Assembly (NCBI GenBank): GCA_018873245.2
Contig: JAEMBT020000001.1
Span: forward strand, 1,364,001 to 1,428,000
Source: Archegozetes longisetosus
Taxonomy: Eukaryota > Arthropoda > Arachnida > Sarcoptiformes > Trhypochthoniidae
Length of the DNA: 64,000 nt
Direction of reading: 5' to 3'
The position numbers were made by a program, and so were the translations under genes. The first letter of the stretch is position 1. The number at the start of each line of letters is the position of its first letter. Under the pieces are notes generated by a model. That model was given only the letters and a program-made list of their open reading frames with translations. It did no database searches and was not told the DNA's origin. Of the stretch, positions 53,092 to 64,000 are shown in pieces.

Positions 53092-53882
53092 CCAACAGTA
53101 CAACTTCTATATGAGAATAATTATGTATGTATTCGTTTTGCTTACTATCAACATTTTTGTCTCATAAAATTATCTTCAATTCAAGAACTAATGTTGAAAA
53201 TTAATGTACTTGGGGAATCACAAGTTCTGGTATAACTTTTCAAACTTAAAAACTCCTATACTTAAGCATTGAATTAATAACAAACTATAAAATCAATTTT
53301 AAGATCAGAAACAGATCAAACTACGGAAAAGTTAATTACGCACTATATGCAAAAATAACATATCTAAAGGTTTAAATTGAAACGAAATATGGAAAAGTTT
53401 TCAATGCATAATTATCTTACTCTTAACTAAAACTGGACTTTCATCTAAACTAAAGTTTATTAAGATTACATAAATTGGTATTTAGTATCAGTTATGAAGT
53501 TTTTTAAATAAATCAATCGTTTGTCTGAGATTTAATAAAGTTATCTAGTTAAAAGTTAGATAAATTAGAAAAATGAGGTATACATATTAGTTATTAGAAT
53601 ATATTATTAGTATATCCAATACTAACCGAAACGAGCACTACAGAGTTGTCAGTATGACTGCTTATGACTGCTTTTGACTGCTTATAGCGTGGCTTCACTT
53701 CTAACAGAAACACAAATCTATTACTGGAATAATGGAGTCAATGTTTTGTTGTTTTCGTCTCCATTTCCTAACACTTTGTTTACGTTGAAATATCATTCTA
53801 TTGATACTATTTTCAATTGATTGTAAACTCTAATTTCATTTTAAATCAATTAGATTCCAATATCAATCAGATAATTGAAACA

Positions 53883-56800
53883 ATGATAAAAATTACAGTC
53901 AAAACAATAGATTCAAATAATTATGAATTTACAGTAGAAGACAATGTATGTGAAACACTATTTTCTCAACTATTATATATTTCAATCTATTCTAATTAAT
54001 TCATTTCTTCTTATTAGATATCTGTCAGACAATTCAAACAACTCATTGCCACCACTGTCAATATTACACCTGATTCACAGCGGTTGATATTTTGTGGTCG
54101 AGTCCTCAGCGACGATAAACACCTCAAAGATTACGGTTTTATTATTATTACAAAAATAATTGATATATAAATTATATTACTAGTATTGAATGCATGTTTC
54201 ATAAATGATTTATTATAATTAAAATGCAGACATAAACGATGGAAAAGTCGTGCATTTGGTTCGAAGAGCGCCTCCGATGGCCACAAATTCACGATTAGGT
54301 TCTGCGCCTCCTAGTTCTCATTCAAGTCCGGGACACAACACAAGACGTTCTCCATTCAGAAGCAATGGCCGAAACGATGACAATAACTATTTGGTTGGGG
54401 CCTTCTCCATACCGCCCGAAGCTTTCAATCCAAACAGTTTTCAGCAAATACTGCAAAACGTTGTCTCTAATATGGACATTGGACGAAACGCAACGGTTAT
54501 GTCTCGCACTTCAGAAGATGGGTCTTCAGTGGACGTTCAGATAAATTTGGCTCAATTACCGCCACAAAATGAGGCGCGACAGAGGATCAATCAGGCTCGG
54601 AGGTTCCTGGGTTATATAAACGCTATCATTGATGTGATCGAAAGACCTGATAGCATACCAGGAGTTGGAGTAAACGAAAACGATCCTAACGCAAGTAACG
54701 GTTCAATGTTTGGTGATGTAAACGGCTCCCAATCCCTTGAGGCACAACTGGCAGCACACGCCGCACAATCTATTGCTGCTGCTTCTAACGCTTTCGATCA
54801 GATCGGAATCCCTTTGGTTTCTGGTTCGCAGATCATAATTGGCTCGTCCACCAATTCAAGTCAAACACAGTCTAATTCGTCATTCAGAATAGCACAACCG
54901 ATTATTATCCAGAGCGCAACCATTAGTGCCAACAGAAGTGGCGAAACACCAAATACTAACAATAATAATAATACGAATACGAATGCACCTAATTCTGGAG
55001 AACAAGTTCGTCCAAATCCCAATCAAAGAAGTGCAACTTCCGATTCAAGCAATCAAAACAACGCGTCGGCAGTGGCAGCGTCTGAACTGAACAATTTGTT
55101 TAATAATATATTTCAAGTTCAGGAAAGACTTAGGCCTCATATTCAACGTTATCAGCAATTAATTTCAGAAGAGGGAACACTTACTGAACAGCAATTATCT
55201 GAAGCACAAAATCTTCAACGCAATTGCATGCGAGCGACTCACCATTTGGCACATGTTTTTCATATGACAAGTGATTTGGCAGTAAATTTCAATCATCCTT
55301 CTCGAAACGTTGTAGTTATGCAGTCCATAACACCACAAGCTTCAGTCGAAAACTTTTCAGTTTCAGTGCCATTCACTGCTCGACCGACTAATGGAGAAGC
55401 AGACTCTCGGACATCAGCAACACCTTCAGCCACAACACCTTCAGCCACAACACCAGCCAATGCCAGCACAGCCTCAGCACAATCTGCCTCAGAAGTTGCG
55501 GCCACTGCAGGCTCGACTACTACTTCTACGACTTCGGTTCCAAGATTTTCTCAAAGCAATTCCAGTGGTCAAAGCAATTCTGTGTTTGTTGCTCAAAGCC
55601 CTATTGTTGTGATGGAAGTCGGATCAACTGTCGAAAGAATACCAGCTCCTAATTCTAATGGGCAAAGAATGGAATCCAATCAACAGAATGGTTCGACTAC
55701 TTCCTCCACTAACGCCCGACCACTATTTTTTCCAACTTTCGATCCCTTCCTTCAATGGTTAGTTTAGTTTTATTTAGAATATTCCTATCATTTTTTAAGT
55801 TATTGATATATTTTCTTAATATTCAGTAACTCTCCGTTCACAATACCCGAAATTCGTACGAGGGTTAGTGTTGGAATAACTACAGCAAGAAGTCCGAGAC
55901 AATCGCAGAGAACACAAAATAATGATAGCAACACGAATAACAACAATAACAATAATAATAATAACATTCAGTCTGGTTTCGCGAATTTGGGCCAAATTGT
56001 AAACGGAATTCTGGGCGGACTTCTGGGTCAGCCAAATGCTGCCGGTCGTCCGCCAAATCCAACCAGTGCCGAGCCGTCCGTTAATGTGGACCCGACTCTA
56101 ATCGATTTAATGGGAAGATTGAATAACGAAAGGCCTTCAACCGAAGAAATTCCCGCGGCATCCAATATGACGGATATGTTTGTGTCATTCGTGAATGGAA
56201 TTTTACAAATAATAAGTGGCGGACGAAGTAACTCAATAAATGTGGCCAACTTTTTGAATCAATTGGACGGCTTCTCATATGTGGAGGGGGAAAACATAGC
56301 TAACGATATATTTATGGTGATGGCTAGAGTTCTAAGTTTTCAAGATTTGTTTTATATATTTGCTGGTAATCCTGAACCCTTGAATCGAGTTCGAGAACCT
56401 CTCAGAGACTTTGTTCAGTCATCTATATTGCATGGACAAGAACCTAGTCGGGAGAATATCAATCGCGCTATTGAAACTTTGATCAATTCGTGGAAACCAG
56501 GCCTCGAGGCTATGATTGTAAGTCATCCATTTTAAATGAGTTAATACCTAAAATTTCTTTTTTACTGATAATAGAGTGGACTAAGTATAATACCAGGAGT
56601 TAATCTAATGGCAACTATTGAGCACTTTTTGAATTTTAATTTGGATCGAATTTTTAGATTTTTTCTATTCCCACCCGAAAGCGACTACGGAAATGCCTTT
56701 TTCACTCTTATGAGAGAAATTCTAATTGATATGATATCATTAAGTCAAGGTATTTATCAATCGATTCCCATTTGTTCCAGTCCATTCAAAATCTTGTTTT

Positions 56801-57697
56801 GTTTGATAGTTTGTTTCACTGACGGTGTACTAGCCTTACAAAGAATGGTCGGATCTTTCATCGTAAGCCATCTCACAAAGCCTTCTAAGCAATCTTTAAA
56901 TGCTGAACTTAAATATTCTTCTAGGAACATATTTCCTCAGAATTGAATCCCGCGATTCAAGAATGGATGAGATCCGTTGCTATTCGACACCTTAACGATT
57001 ATATTAACAATAATAATACAGCCCAGAGTCAAAACACTGAAAACTACATAATCAGAACTAATGCAGAAACAACTAGTAATGAAACCAATAGAATGGAACA
57101 AAACAACTCAAACGAGGAATCAATTGAGGTAGAGGTCGATTTTTCGGATGCTTTGAGCGAATTAGATGAAACTCTCAATAGTAACACAAGTACTGTAAAT
57201 ATGGAAACTTCTTGTGATGAATTACCAGCTGTTGTGATCGGAACAGAATCGTGGCACTCATCTGTTCCGAGAGATTGGGTAAAGATTTGATAGATTGAAA
57301 CATAAATACTATATAAATGCTAATGAATATATGATAATAGGTTCCAATAATTGCAAACGATTTGGGACGACAACGAAGACTTCCTTTCCAGAGACCATTC
57401 AGTGATTCATATCTGAGTGGAATGCCAAAGAAACGTAAAATCGAAAAGCGCTCTATAAACCTTAGGGATTCACTTAAGAATGCTTTGACAGCTTCCGGCG
57501 CCAAACCTCTATCGGCAATTAATCAGGAAAATATTGTTGATGAAATTACTGATAATTCACAGCTTCTCAACGGTTTTGATGAATTGGTTCGATCTTCTAT
57601 TAATCAGCGTCTAACTCATGACGATGACTATATTAATGCCAGGGCAACAAATCCCGAGAGATTCAATAATTCTAAAAATTATTTTACTTCTAAATAA
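53883..57697 (+). CDS. BAG6: Large proline-rich protein BAG6 (Scythe), chaperone
   Basis: Eight-exon model: join(53883..53945, 54018..54135, 54230..55757, 55827..56517, 56575..56749, 56810..56862, 56925..57278, 57341..57697), 1112 aa (human 1132). BAG6 holds exposed hydrophobic proteins and, with GET4/TRC35 and UBL4A, routes tail-anchored proteins to the ER or defective ones to degradation. An N-terminal ubiquitin-like domain (residues 1-74; [32 protein letters not shown]) fixes the start ATG; in-frame sequence upstream has no better Met. The middle is Ser/Thr/Asn/Gln-rich low complexity with a conserved helical block ([20 protein letters not shown]). The C-terminus carries [14 protein letters not shown], then [15 protein letters not shown] (putative nuclear signal) and the BAG-like end. 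Several introns could be read through by short ORFs, but all eight junctions are in phase. Confidence 0.94.
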
Positions 57698-57698
57698 A
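57693..57698 (+). terminator. AATAAA overlapping the BAG6 stop codon
   Basis: The hexamer spans the TAA stop at 57695-57697. Other AATAAA copies follow (near 57831 and 58036), so which signal is used is unknown. Confidence 0.4.
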
Positions 57699-57872
57699 GA
57701 TATCATTCGATTTGATGACATTTTTTTAAGATTTCTAGTGTTGAAGATTCACAACGTTTTTAGGTATAAATCTTTTTTCGATACATTACAATAATTTTAT
57801 AATTATTTATATGTAATTAGAGAACTGTTGAATAAATTGATAATTAATAGAGATCGAGAGAGAGGTACTAAT

Positions 57873-57906
<34 letters not shown>

Positions 57907-59210
57907 GTTTAAAATTACATTTTGTGATCATTTCTAATTGAGTTGTTTTACGTGTTTGGCGCATATCTTTATAATTAGCACTCATTAACTGATAAATGTC
58001 TTAAGTCTATTGTTTGACTACTAATAAATGTAATTGAATAAAGATATCGCACTTTCTTCCTTAAAACTCATTGTTTGATAATTAATTGAAAGAGAGGTTC
58101 TCATTGATCATTAGTAGAGGCACTGAAGAACGTTTAAATGGTGTTCAATATAATGATCATTGGTATGGTTAAAGCAATCAATTATTAGTGTATATATCAA
58201 TTGTAATAATAGTCAACAAAATTTGTAATTAATTCAATTGTTTGGTTAGTTAACCGAAGTCGATAACAGATCAAATGGTATCTTAAATAAGTTATTATAT
58301 ACAGATTTGTAGTTTTACAATAGTTTACAGTGTATTTACAATTGAAAATCAGTTTGAAATTCAACTATTTTTATGCAATCCTATGAGCGATTTAATTGCA
58401 AATCTCTAATAATTGATTTAAGGAGAAATATAACTAATTCATGCGTTAATAAATAGCATAAATTAATAAAAATAAATATTTTAGTTGAAAGTATATAATA
58501 TGTAAATATAGTGAGTGTAGTCGAATATAATTTGAAATTGTGCACAGTTTCACGTTTATAGTTATTGACTAAACACTTGACTAGACTTAGAACCCTTTGT
58601 TCTTATGTGCATATAATCATTCTACACTTTGCACATTCTGTTAACACTCCGATTACCTTTACCTGAGGCACTCTTAAACCAACCTTTTGTGGTATCATCA
58701 GAAACAAGAGGCTGTCTAAATATTAGAATAGAATTAATTGTATTCTATCAATTTTCAGAAAATCAGAATATCATAAAATCAATTCTATAGAATCTATAGA
58801 ATCCTATAGAATCCTATATTGAGAATATGAATAAATGAATCCTAGATTTTCTGAATATGAGAATATGATCAAATCAATTCTATAGATTTGGATGTGTGCA
58901 CGCAAATCAATTAGTTATTTAAAAAGTAAATAGCATTAATTATGGGCACAACAATCGAGAGTGAAACTAAATTATCACCATTAAGACATCATTTTTGCGA
59001 ATAATTATCTGTCAATTACTGATCACTCTCTAGAACTAATGTCAATGAAAAAGTTGTCAATAAGTTTGTAAATCGAATAATCATAATTATAAAGAATTAA
59101 AAAAGTATCCAAAATCTGGGTTACAATAAAATTGAGTAAAATGTAGGGCAAAATTTGGTCAAATAATGCCTCTATGCAAGGGTAAACATCATGTCAACAG
59201 CAACTGTATG
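57699..59210. other. convergent intergenic region between BAG6 and SCAI
   Basis: AT-rich, with an (AT)n microsatellite at 57871-57905 and a degenerate TAGAATCCTATAGAAT-type repeat near 58730-58880. It holds the two 3' ends. I see no coding segment. Confidence 0.55.
57871..57905. repeat. (AT)n microsatellite
   Basis: About 35 bp of AT/TA repeats with one slip. Confidence 0.9.
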
Positions 59211-62200
59211 TCATTCTTCTTCTACGTCAGAAAACAGAGATCGAATATCGAGTATTACTGCTGTTTCTAGTATTAAACGCCTTAGACTCGGAGAATCTAT
59301 TATCTCATTCTCTGGTAGTGGTGGATGAGATTTTGGGAAAAAACTTCGTCGACCCTATTGTCCCAATCAAAATAACGGACATCTTATTATTTTAGTCAAC
59401 TTTCAAACAATAATTAATCAGAATATCAATCAAAACAAAGATAACTTACTTTAAAGAGTCGATGCATTTTCATGACAACAGAGCAGAAGATGAATCTTAA
59501 GATTTGTAGTCGTAGAAAGTCATCGCTATAGAACTGAAGATAAGCGGGATCTAAACCACGAGCACGTATCATAAGACGTCCAGCTTCTGCGAGGAATCTT
59601 TCGATCTGTTGCTGACCCTTTTCCCATAATTGAATCGAAAGTTCGATAATATTTGATATTAAGCAGATGGCAGTTAGTGGGCAATGAAGAAATAGTGTAA
59701 ACAGAGATCCTTTATGTTGTTGATCATGAAATGGTGGCGGACATTCTTCCGGTGACATCAGAACAACTAATGGTTGGCCGAAATATCGCGGAATGTGTTG
59801 AAAGGCTGTACTGTTGTCACTGTCGACGATCAGAAATAACGGTCTTCTCAGAAACGGATACAGATCTCCCGGATATAAACAATGCATATCTTTCAAAAGC
59901 ATATTTCGCTGTTTGTTTGAATGGTCGCTATCACGCATTTTTGTGTTGGTCACTACACCGCCGTAGTCGTACCCAACTATAGGATTGGTATTAAAATGTA
60001 AATGTTTAGCATTTAAATCAATTTTTCTACTAGAGGTTCAGGTGAAGGACACTAAGTAAAATTGAATAAGAATATGAGATCTTACTGTCATCCGGATGTT
60101 TGTTATTAACAAAGCATCCATCAGCAGACAAGTAGAGAAGCAAAACTCCATTCGCAGGCAATTCCTTGAATCCAGAGGCCAGGAATACAAAGAACTGACT
60201 GAAAGTAGGCTTATATAACAGATATTTGTGTGGATTATCTCTCTTGACATTGCGATGATCGCCATTTTCAGTGAATGGTAGTCGACCAGGTGCTGGCGAT
60301 ACGTCGTATAATTGGGTTATGTCTTCCTGTGGCTCTCTTTCCAGTGCTTGAAGCATACGAAACATATCTAAAGTCAATTCACTGAATTTCACCTGTTTTT
60401 CAACAAATATTGAACTCAATTAAAAATTTCATATTATTGAAAATCAGTAAAATTCACAAAAGTGGTCTCATCCTTGACCTGATCAGAACAATTTCCTACA
60501 ATCAGAATTTCTTGTAACGTTAGATGACTTGATACAACTTTTTCCATTGGTGGAGTATTCAATGGACTCAATCGATGTGAAATGACTAGAGGTATGTTAT
60601 CCATGTCCACGACTGTCACTATATTATCGGCCTTTAAAATAAATTAATTCAAATTCATAAATAGGTTTATAATAGAAGAATAAGTCTCGTGAGAATTGTT
60701 CCAAGTGTTTGATATGAATAGAATTTAAAAGAAATACCTCAATAAAAGATTTAATCTCACTGAGTACTAGAGACCATTCAAGTTGATCATCGGGATCGTA
60801 AGTCACGGTGTAGTCATCGATTTGTTTAGCCAACTCCTATACAATAAGCATAGGATAAGCAATTTTAAAGTATTGGATAAGAATCATAAGAACGAAATGA
60901 CAAGAATCATAAGAATCAAATCATAAGAAATGGACATTACTAAAATGAACTTACTCTAACTAAATCGCGAACTAACTTCATCTTCTTGAGCAAAAGACAG
61001 ACAACAATAAATCGTGCAAAGTATCTCAGCTTCTTGACCATCAAGTCAGCCCGTTCTTCTTTGCTGGCTTTGTTATAATAGCCTCGCGCGCGAATGGCCG
61101 AGTAGAATGAAAACGCTTCGTTCAAGTAGTTTGTCTCACTTGTTCTTAAACTATTAATTATAATTTATTCATTACTTCTATTCTCTATCTTTTTTATACT
61201 TTTTACTAACTAGTAATGGTAGTATAGTTGTCCGATTTTTGATGCTATCTCCCCAATTTGCCATCTCTTCAGTCCATATTTCGCGTCTAGTACTTGTCTG
61301 TTAAATATTTACAGTAATTTGATTTATTATCACAATTCATAGAATATATTTAGATCATTACAAATAAGTTGAATAACAGAATAAAATAATGATTTTATAA
61401 CAAACTGACAACTAGAGTGGCAGTTCAACTGAAAATCAATTCAAACAATTTACAGCTAAACACGAAGAGTAATAAGGGTTAGGTTGGAATCGTAGAGAAT
61501 GATTAAATAATTAATTGAAATTGATCAATATGCTTAGATCTATGATTTGAAATCGGAAGGAATAGGTAGAATAGTGATTACTCACATTGATTGGTCAATT
61601 TGGACAAATCAATTGATTACAAGTACCAACTATACTATGAATTAAGTCAAGTTTATTGCACTAATTACACTTGTTTTTATCTAACCTTAACTGTTTTTAT
61701 ATAAAAGTTTGCTCTATTGTCACCATTGAGTAGTTTAAATACAGTAATTTATTCTCGTTAATTTCAAGCTTAGTATAATACAAATTGGTTCCAATTAAGT
61801 CAATTTTGATCATTACTTTTAAGATTTTAGATCAATTAAAACCGAAATATAGATAGAAAACATAATGATGTATCTGAAGTAAATCAGTTACTAAATAGTT
61901 GAACGATCGAATTGGTAATTTAAGAAAATGATGGCAAATACGAAACAATAGAACATAATAATGATTACTAAAGCAAACCTGTGTTGTTGTTGAAATTTCC
62001 ATAATTTAGTGTAAACATCAAAAGTTCTTCCAAAGTATGGTTGCCATTGTTTATGTCCGTATTGCGGTAAATCTCTTTAGATTCAAGTATTAAATTCAAG
62101 TATCAAATTCAAGTAACAATTGAAATGAATGAATACCTGAGACCATTAAACAATTGTTTAGATTTCTCAAGAAAATGGCAAAATTCATTAACAATTTTTC

Positions 62201-62339
62201 TTTCTTGTTCTTCTATTTCTGACATGACAGCCATTCTTCTCTGTTGATGATGTGATTGAGAGGTGATATCATCGAGTGAACCGCGAGAATCATAGCAGTT
62301 ATCGAGACGATTGACTGCAGAAATTCTACTCTTTTGCAT
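59211..62339 (-). CDS. SCAI: Protein SCAI (suppressor of cancer cell invasion homologue)
   Basis: Nine-exon model: complement(join(59211..59354, 59450..59976, 60086..60392, 60458..60631, 60738..60836, 60955..61150, 61211..61297, 61979..62074, 62137..62339)), 610 aa (human 606). SCAI is a nuclear cofactor that represses MRTF/SRF-driven transcription and takes part in double-strand break repair in mammals. Family blocks in order: KSKQLFNGLR|DLPQYG, YFGRTFDVYTKLWKFQQQHR, KYGLKRWQIGEIASKIGQLY, LRTSETNYLNEAFSFYSAIR, VKKLRYFARFIVVCLLL, VKFSELTLDMFRMLQALERE, NPHKYLLYKPTFSQFF, LYPGDLYPFLRRPLFLIVDS, GSLFTLFLHCPL, and a C-terminus with HPPLPENE and LETAVILDIRSLF. The acceptor at 61151 was chosen because the next one gives a stop. 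The ATG at 62339 gives a normal N-terminal length. Intron 61298-61978 (681 nt) holds nothing recognisable. Confidence 0.94.
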
Positions 62340-62818
62340 GAAAATACAGTTCACGTAATAATTTTAAATTACTATAAATTCACTAGAAATCGATCCAAAT
62401 TATTAATTTAATAATTCAAACGATTGTAATTTCATTCAATTGAGACGATTCTAATCTGATTAATTGATAGGATTCTAATTTGATTTAACTCAAACGATTC
62501 CAATTTCATTGAACTCAATTCACTTCAATCTGAAGATCAAATCCAACAATAGATAATATTAAGACTAATTAGTGTCATTTATTGATAAGTTTGAGGAGAA
62601 CCGAAAGGATGATCGGTTCCATAATTAAAATCAAATCAAAAGATGAAACTATTGATGACTTGGCGCACCATTTGACTGATCGACTATCAATACAATCATT
62701 TTATTGATTTATTATTCATTTAATTAGATTTGAAGCAAATACACAAATAATATATATATAATAATAAGAAATATCGACAATTTATTATTTAATGTAAATT
62801 ATCTAAGGATGATGTTTG
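62340..62818. other. spacer between COP1 stop and SCAI start
   Basis: About 480 bp with a degenerate repeat of CGATTCTAATTTGATT-type units (62405-62530), probably including the SCAI 5' UTR and promoter. A minus-strand AATAAA (62781-62786) lies 32 nt past the COP1 stop and is a good poly(A) signal. Confidence 0.5.
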
Positions 62819-64000
62819 TCATACAAGTTCAAGAATCTAGAATGAAAAGAGAGAATCGGTAGTAGTTGGAGAAAAAATTAGATTAAATGCATCTATAATG
62901 TAATAAAAGTAGGGCTGCTCTCAGATAAAACGCTATAATATTTAGAGTGAGAGAGAGAGAGTGAGAGAGAGAGGGAGAGAGGAGAGAGAAAAAGCGCATC
63001 ACTATATAGGGATTTATTGATTGATACAAACCTTTATAGTTCCCTGACTATTGGCGGCCACCACCACATTACTGCCAGCGCGCCAACAAACAGCACTTAC
63101 AAAATCGCTCGTATCATCTTCTCGCTTATCCTTGTCCTATAAATCGTATCATATTTATATATCTTACAATAACCACATGACAATTTGGTGTTTAACATTA
63201 GTGATTAGCCAACAATAGGCTATGCCTTTAATATCGATTATCTTACAAATGAACAATACTTACGAGAACTCGCAAAGAATCGAACCAAAAAGTCAATACT
63301 TGTTTTGTTAGGCCTTTATAATAAATGAATAGAGCATTATTTTCTGAACCGCACGCTATGAACTCTCCATCAGTGGCTAATCCGACAAAATTTTTTTCAT
63401 TAACATGACCCTTAAATGATCGAATACATGGAGACTTTGCAGTACTCCATAGCTTTAATTGACTGTCTGTAGAGGCAGAAACTATTTCGTCCTGATTTAA
63501 AAATTTCACATAAGAAACTGCTTTCTTATGGCCCTTAAACACATTCAATGGATTCTTAGTGTTACGTAAATCATAGTAATGAACGCAATGATCTGCTGAA
63601 CCGAATGCTAAGTGATAGCGACTGGTAGGATTGAACTTAACAGAACAGACATTAGCCTTAGCTTCTAACGAAGTGACCGAGTTCTCCATATTAGCTGACC
63701 ACAGCTTGACCTTTGCGTCATCAGAACCTGAAGCAACTAACTTGGTGTCTACTTTATTGAAGTCTACACTCCAACAGCGTTTCTCGTGTTCCTGAAATGT
63801 TTTCATTTTTTTGCCTGTGAATGCATCCCAAATAGTGACCGTTCCCTCGTAGTCACTACTAGCCATCATTCCCTTATAATAGGAGCTCCAACTCACACAA
63901 CTTATTTTAGAACTACAAAACATCTCATTGATTGGGTAGTGGATGTCTAAAGTGTCCTTAACTACTGTTGCGTATTCGAAAACTTTGATTTTTTTGGTCA
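62819..64000 (-). CDS. COP1: E3 ubiquitin ligase COP1 (RFWD2), C-terminal WD40 part
   Basis: Partial; the 5' part lies beyond the right edge. Exons seen: complement(join(62819..62836, 63032..63136, 63264..>64000)), 285 residues. COP1 is the substrate-binding ubiquitin ligase of transcription factors such as c-Jun and ETS proteins and works with DET1-CUL4. The visible part is the WD40 propeller: [119 protein letters not shown], then [13 protein letters not shown] and ANSQGTIK. The conserved end ILELV and the stop come from an 18-nt microexon. RING and coiled-coil regions are not in the window. The gene lies head to tail with SCAI. Confidence 0.95.
62945..62990. repeat. (GA)n microsatellite inside the last COP1 intron
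   Basis: GA repeat with GT and GGGA interruptions, read as a long CT-rich tract in the COP1 pre-mRNA. It lies about 110-150 nt upstream of the 18-nt terminal microexon. Confidence 0.85.

Larger units (their letters stand above)
51204..53882. other. intergenic region with repeat and transposon remnants
   Basis: AT-rich. It contains repeat copy 2 (52212-52440), a TTAGG-like cluster (about 52708-52745) and the hAT-like element at 52785-53091. No coding exon is supportable. Confidence 0.55.

Overview
This is a window of an AT-rich animal nuclear genome, most likely an arthropod. Protein similarity and gene content (Drosha, SYF1/XAB2, RPL5/uL18, protein kinase N, BAG6, SCAI, COP1) are metazoan. 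Most introns are very short (about 55-150 bp, GT..AG) and there is no operon structure. The short introns and the RPL5 tail suggest a small-genome arthropod such as an acariform mite; that placement is inference. Gene models were built by hand: splice sites were chosen so that frame, phase and known family sequence all agree.

Left gene-dense block (0.7-17.1 kb). Drosha (-) and SYF1 (+) are head to head across about 420 bp. SYF1 converges on an unidentified helical protein gene (-), and their stop codons are only 4 bp apart. That gene diverges from RPL5 (+), and RPL5 converges on protein kinase N (PKN, -). Together these give microRNA processing, splicing, ribosome and Rho-kinase signalling housekeeping functions.

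Middle gene-poor block (17.2-50.3 kb). About 33 kb contain no long ORF. The block holds microsatellites, many decayed minisatellites, at least three transposon-like remnants with inverted ends and a dispersed repeat family. A few short ORFs with splice or poly(A) context could be exons of small or long-intron genes. The best of these is a possible acidic terminal exon at 20.55 kb (-). At the right edge is a single-exon gene for an unrecognised secreted protein (50.36-51.20 kb, +), possibly a prepropeptide-type protein.

Right gene block (53.9-64 kb). An eight-exon BAG6 gene (+) is followed by a convergent nine-exon SCAI gene (-). The 3' part of COP1 (-), with WD40 repeats and an 18-nt terminal coding microexon, runs off the right end. 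A degenerate hAT-like element with recognisable target duplication lies between the secreted gene and BAG6.

I found no convincing new multi-gene system. The points most worth following are the orphan secreted gene, the candidate short exons in the gene-poor block, the antisense-overlapping convergent pair next to Drosha, and the repeat and hAT-like elements.
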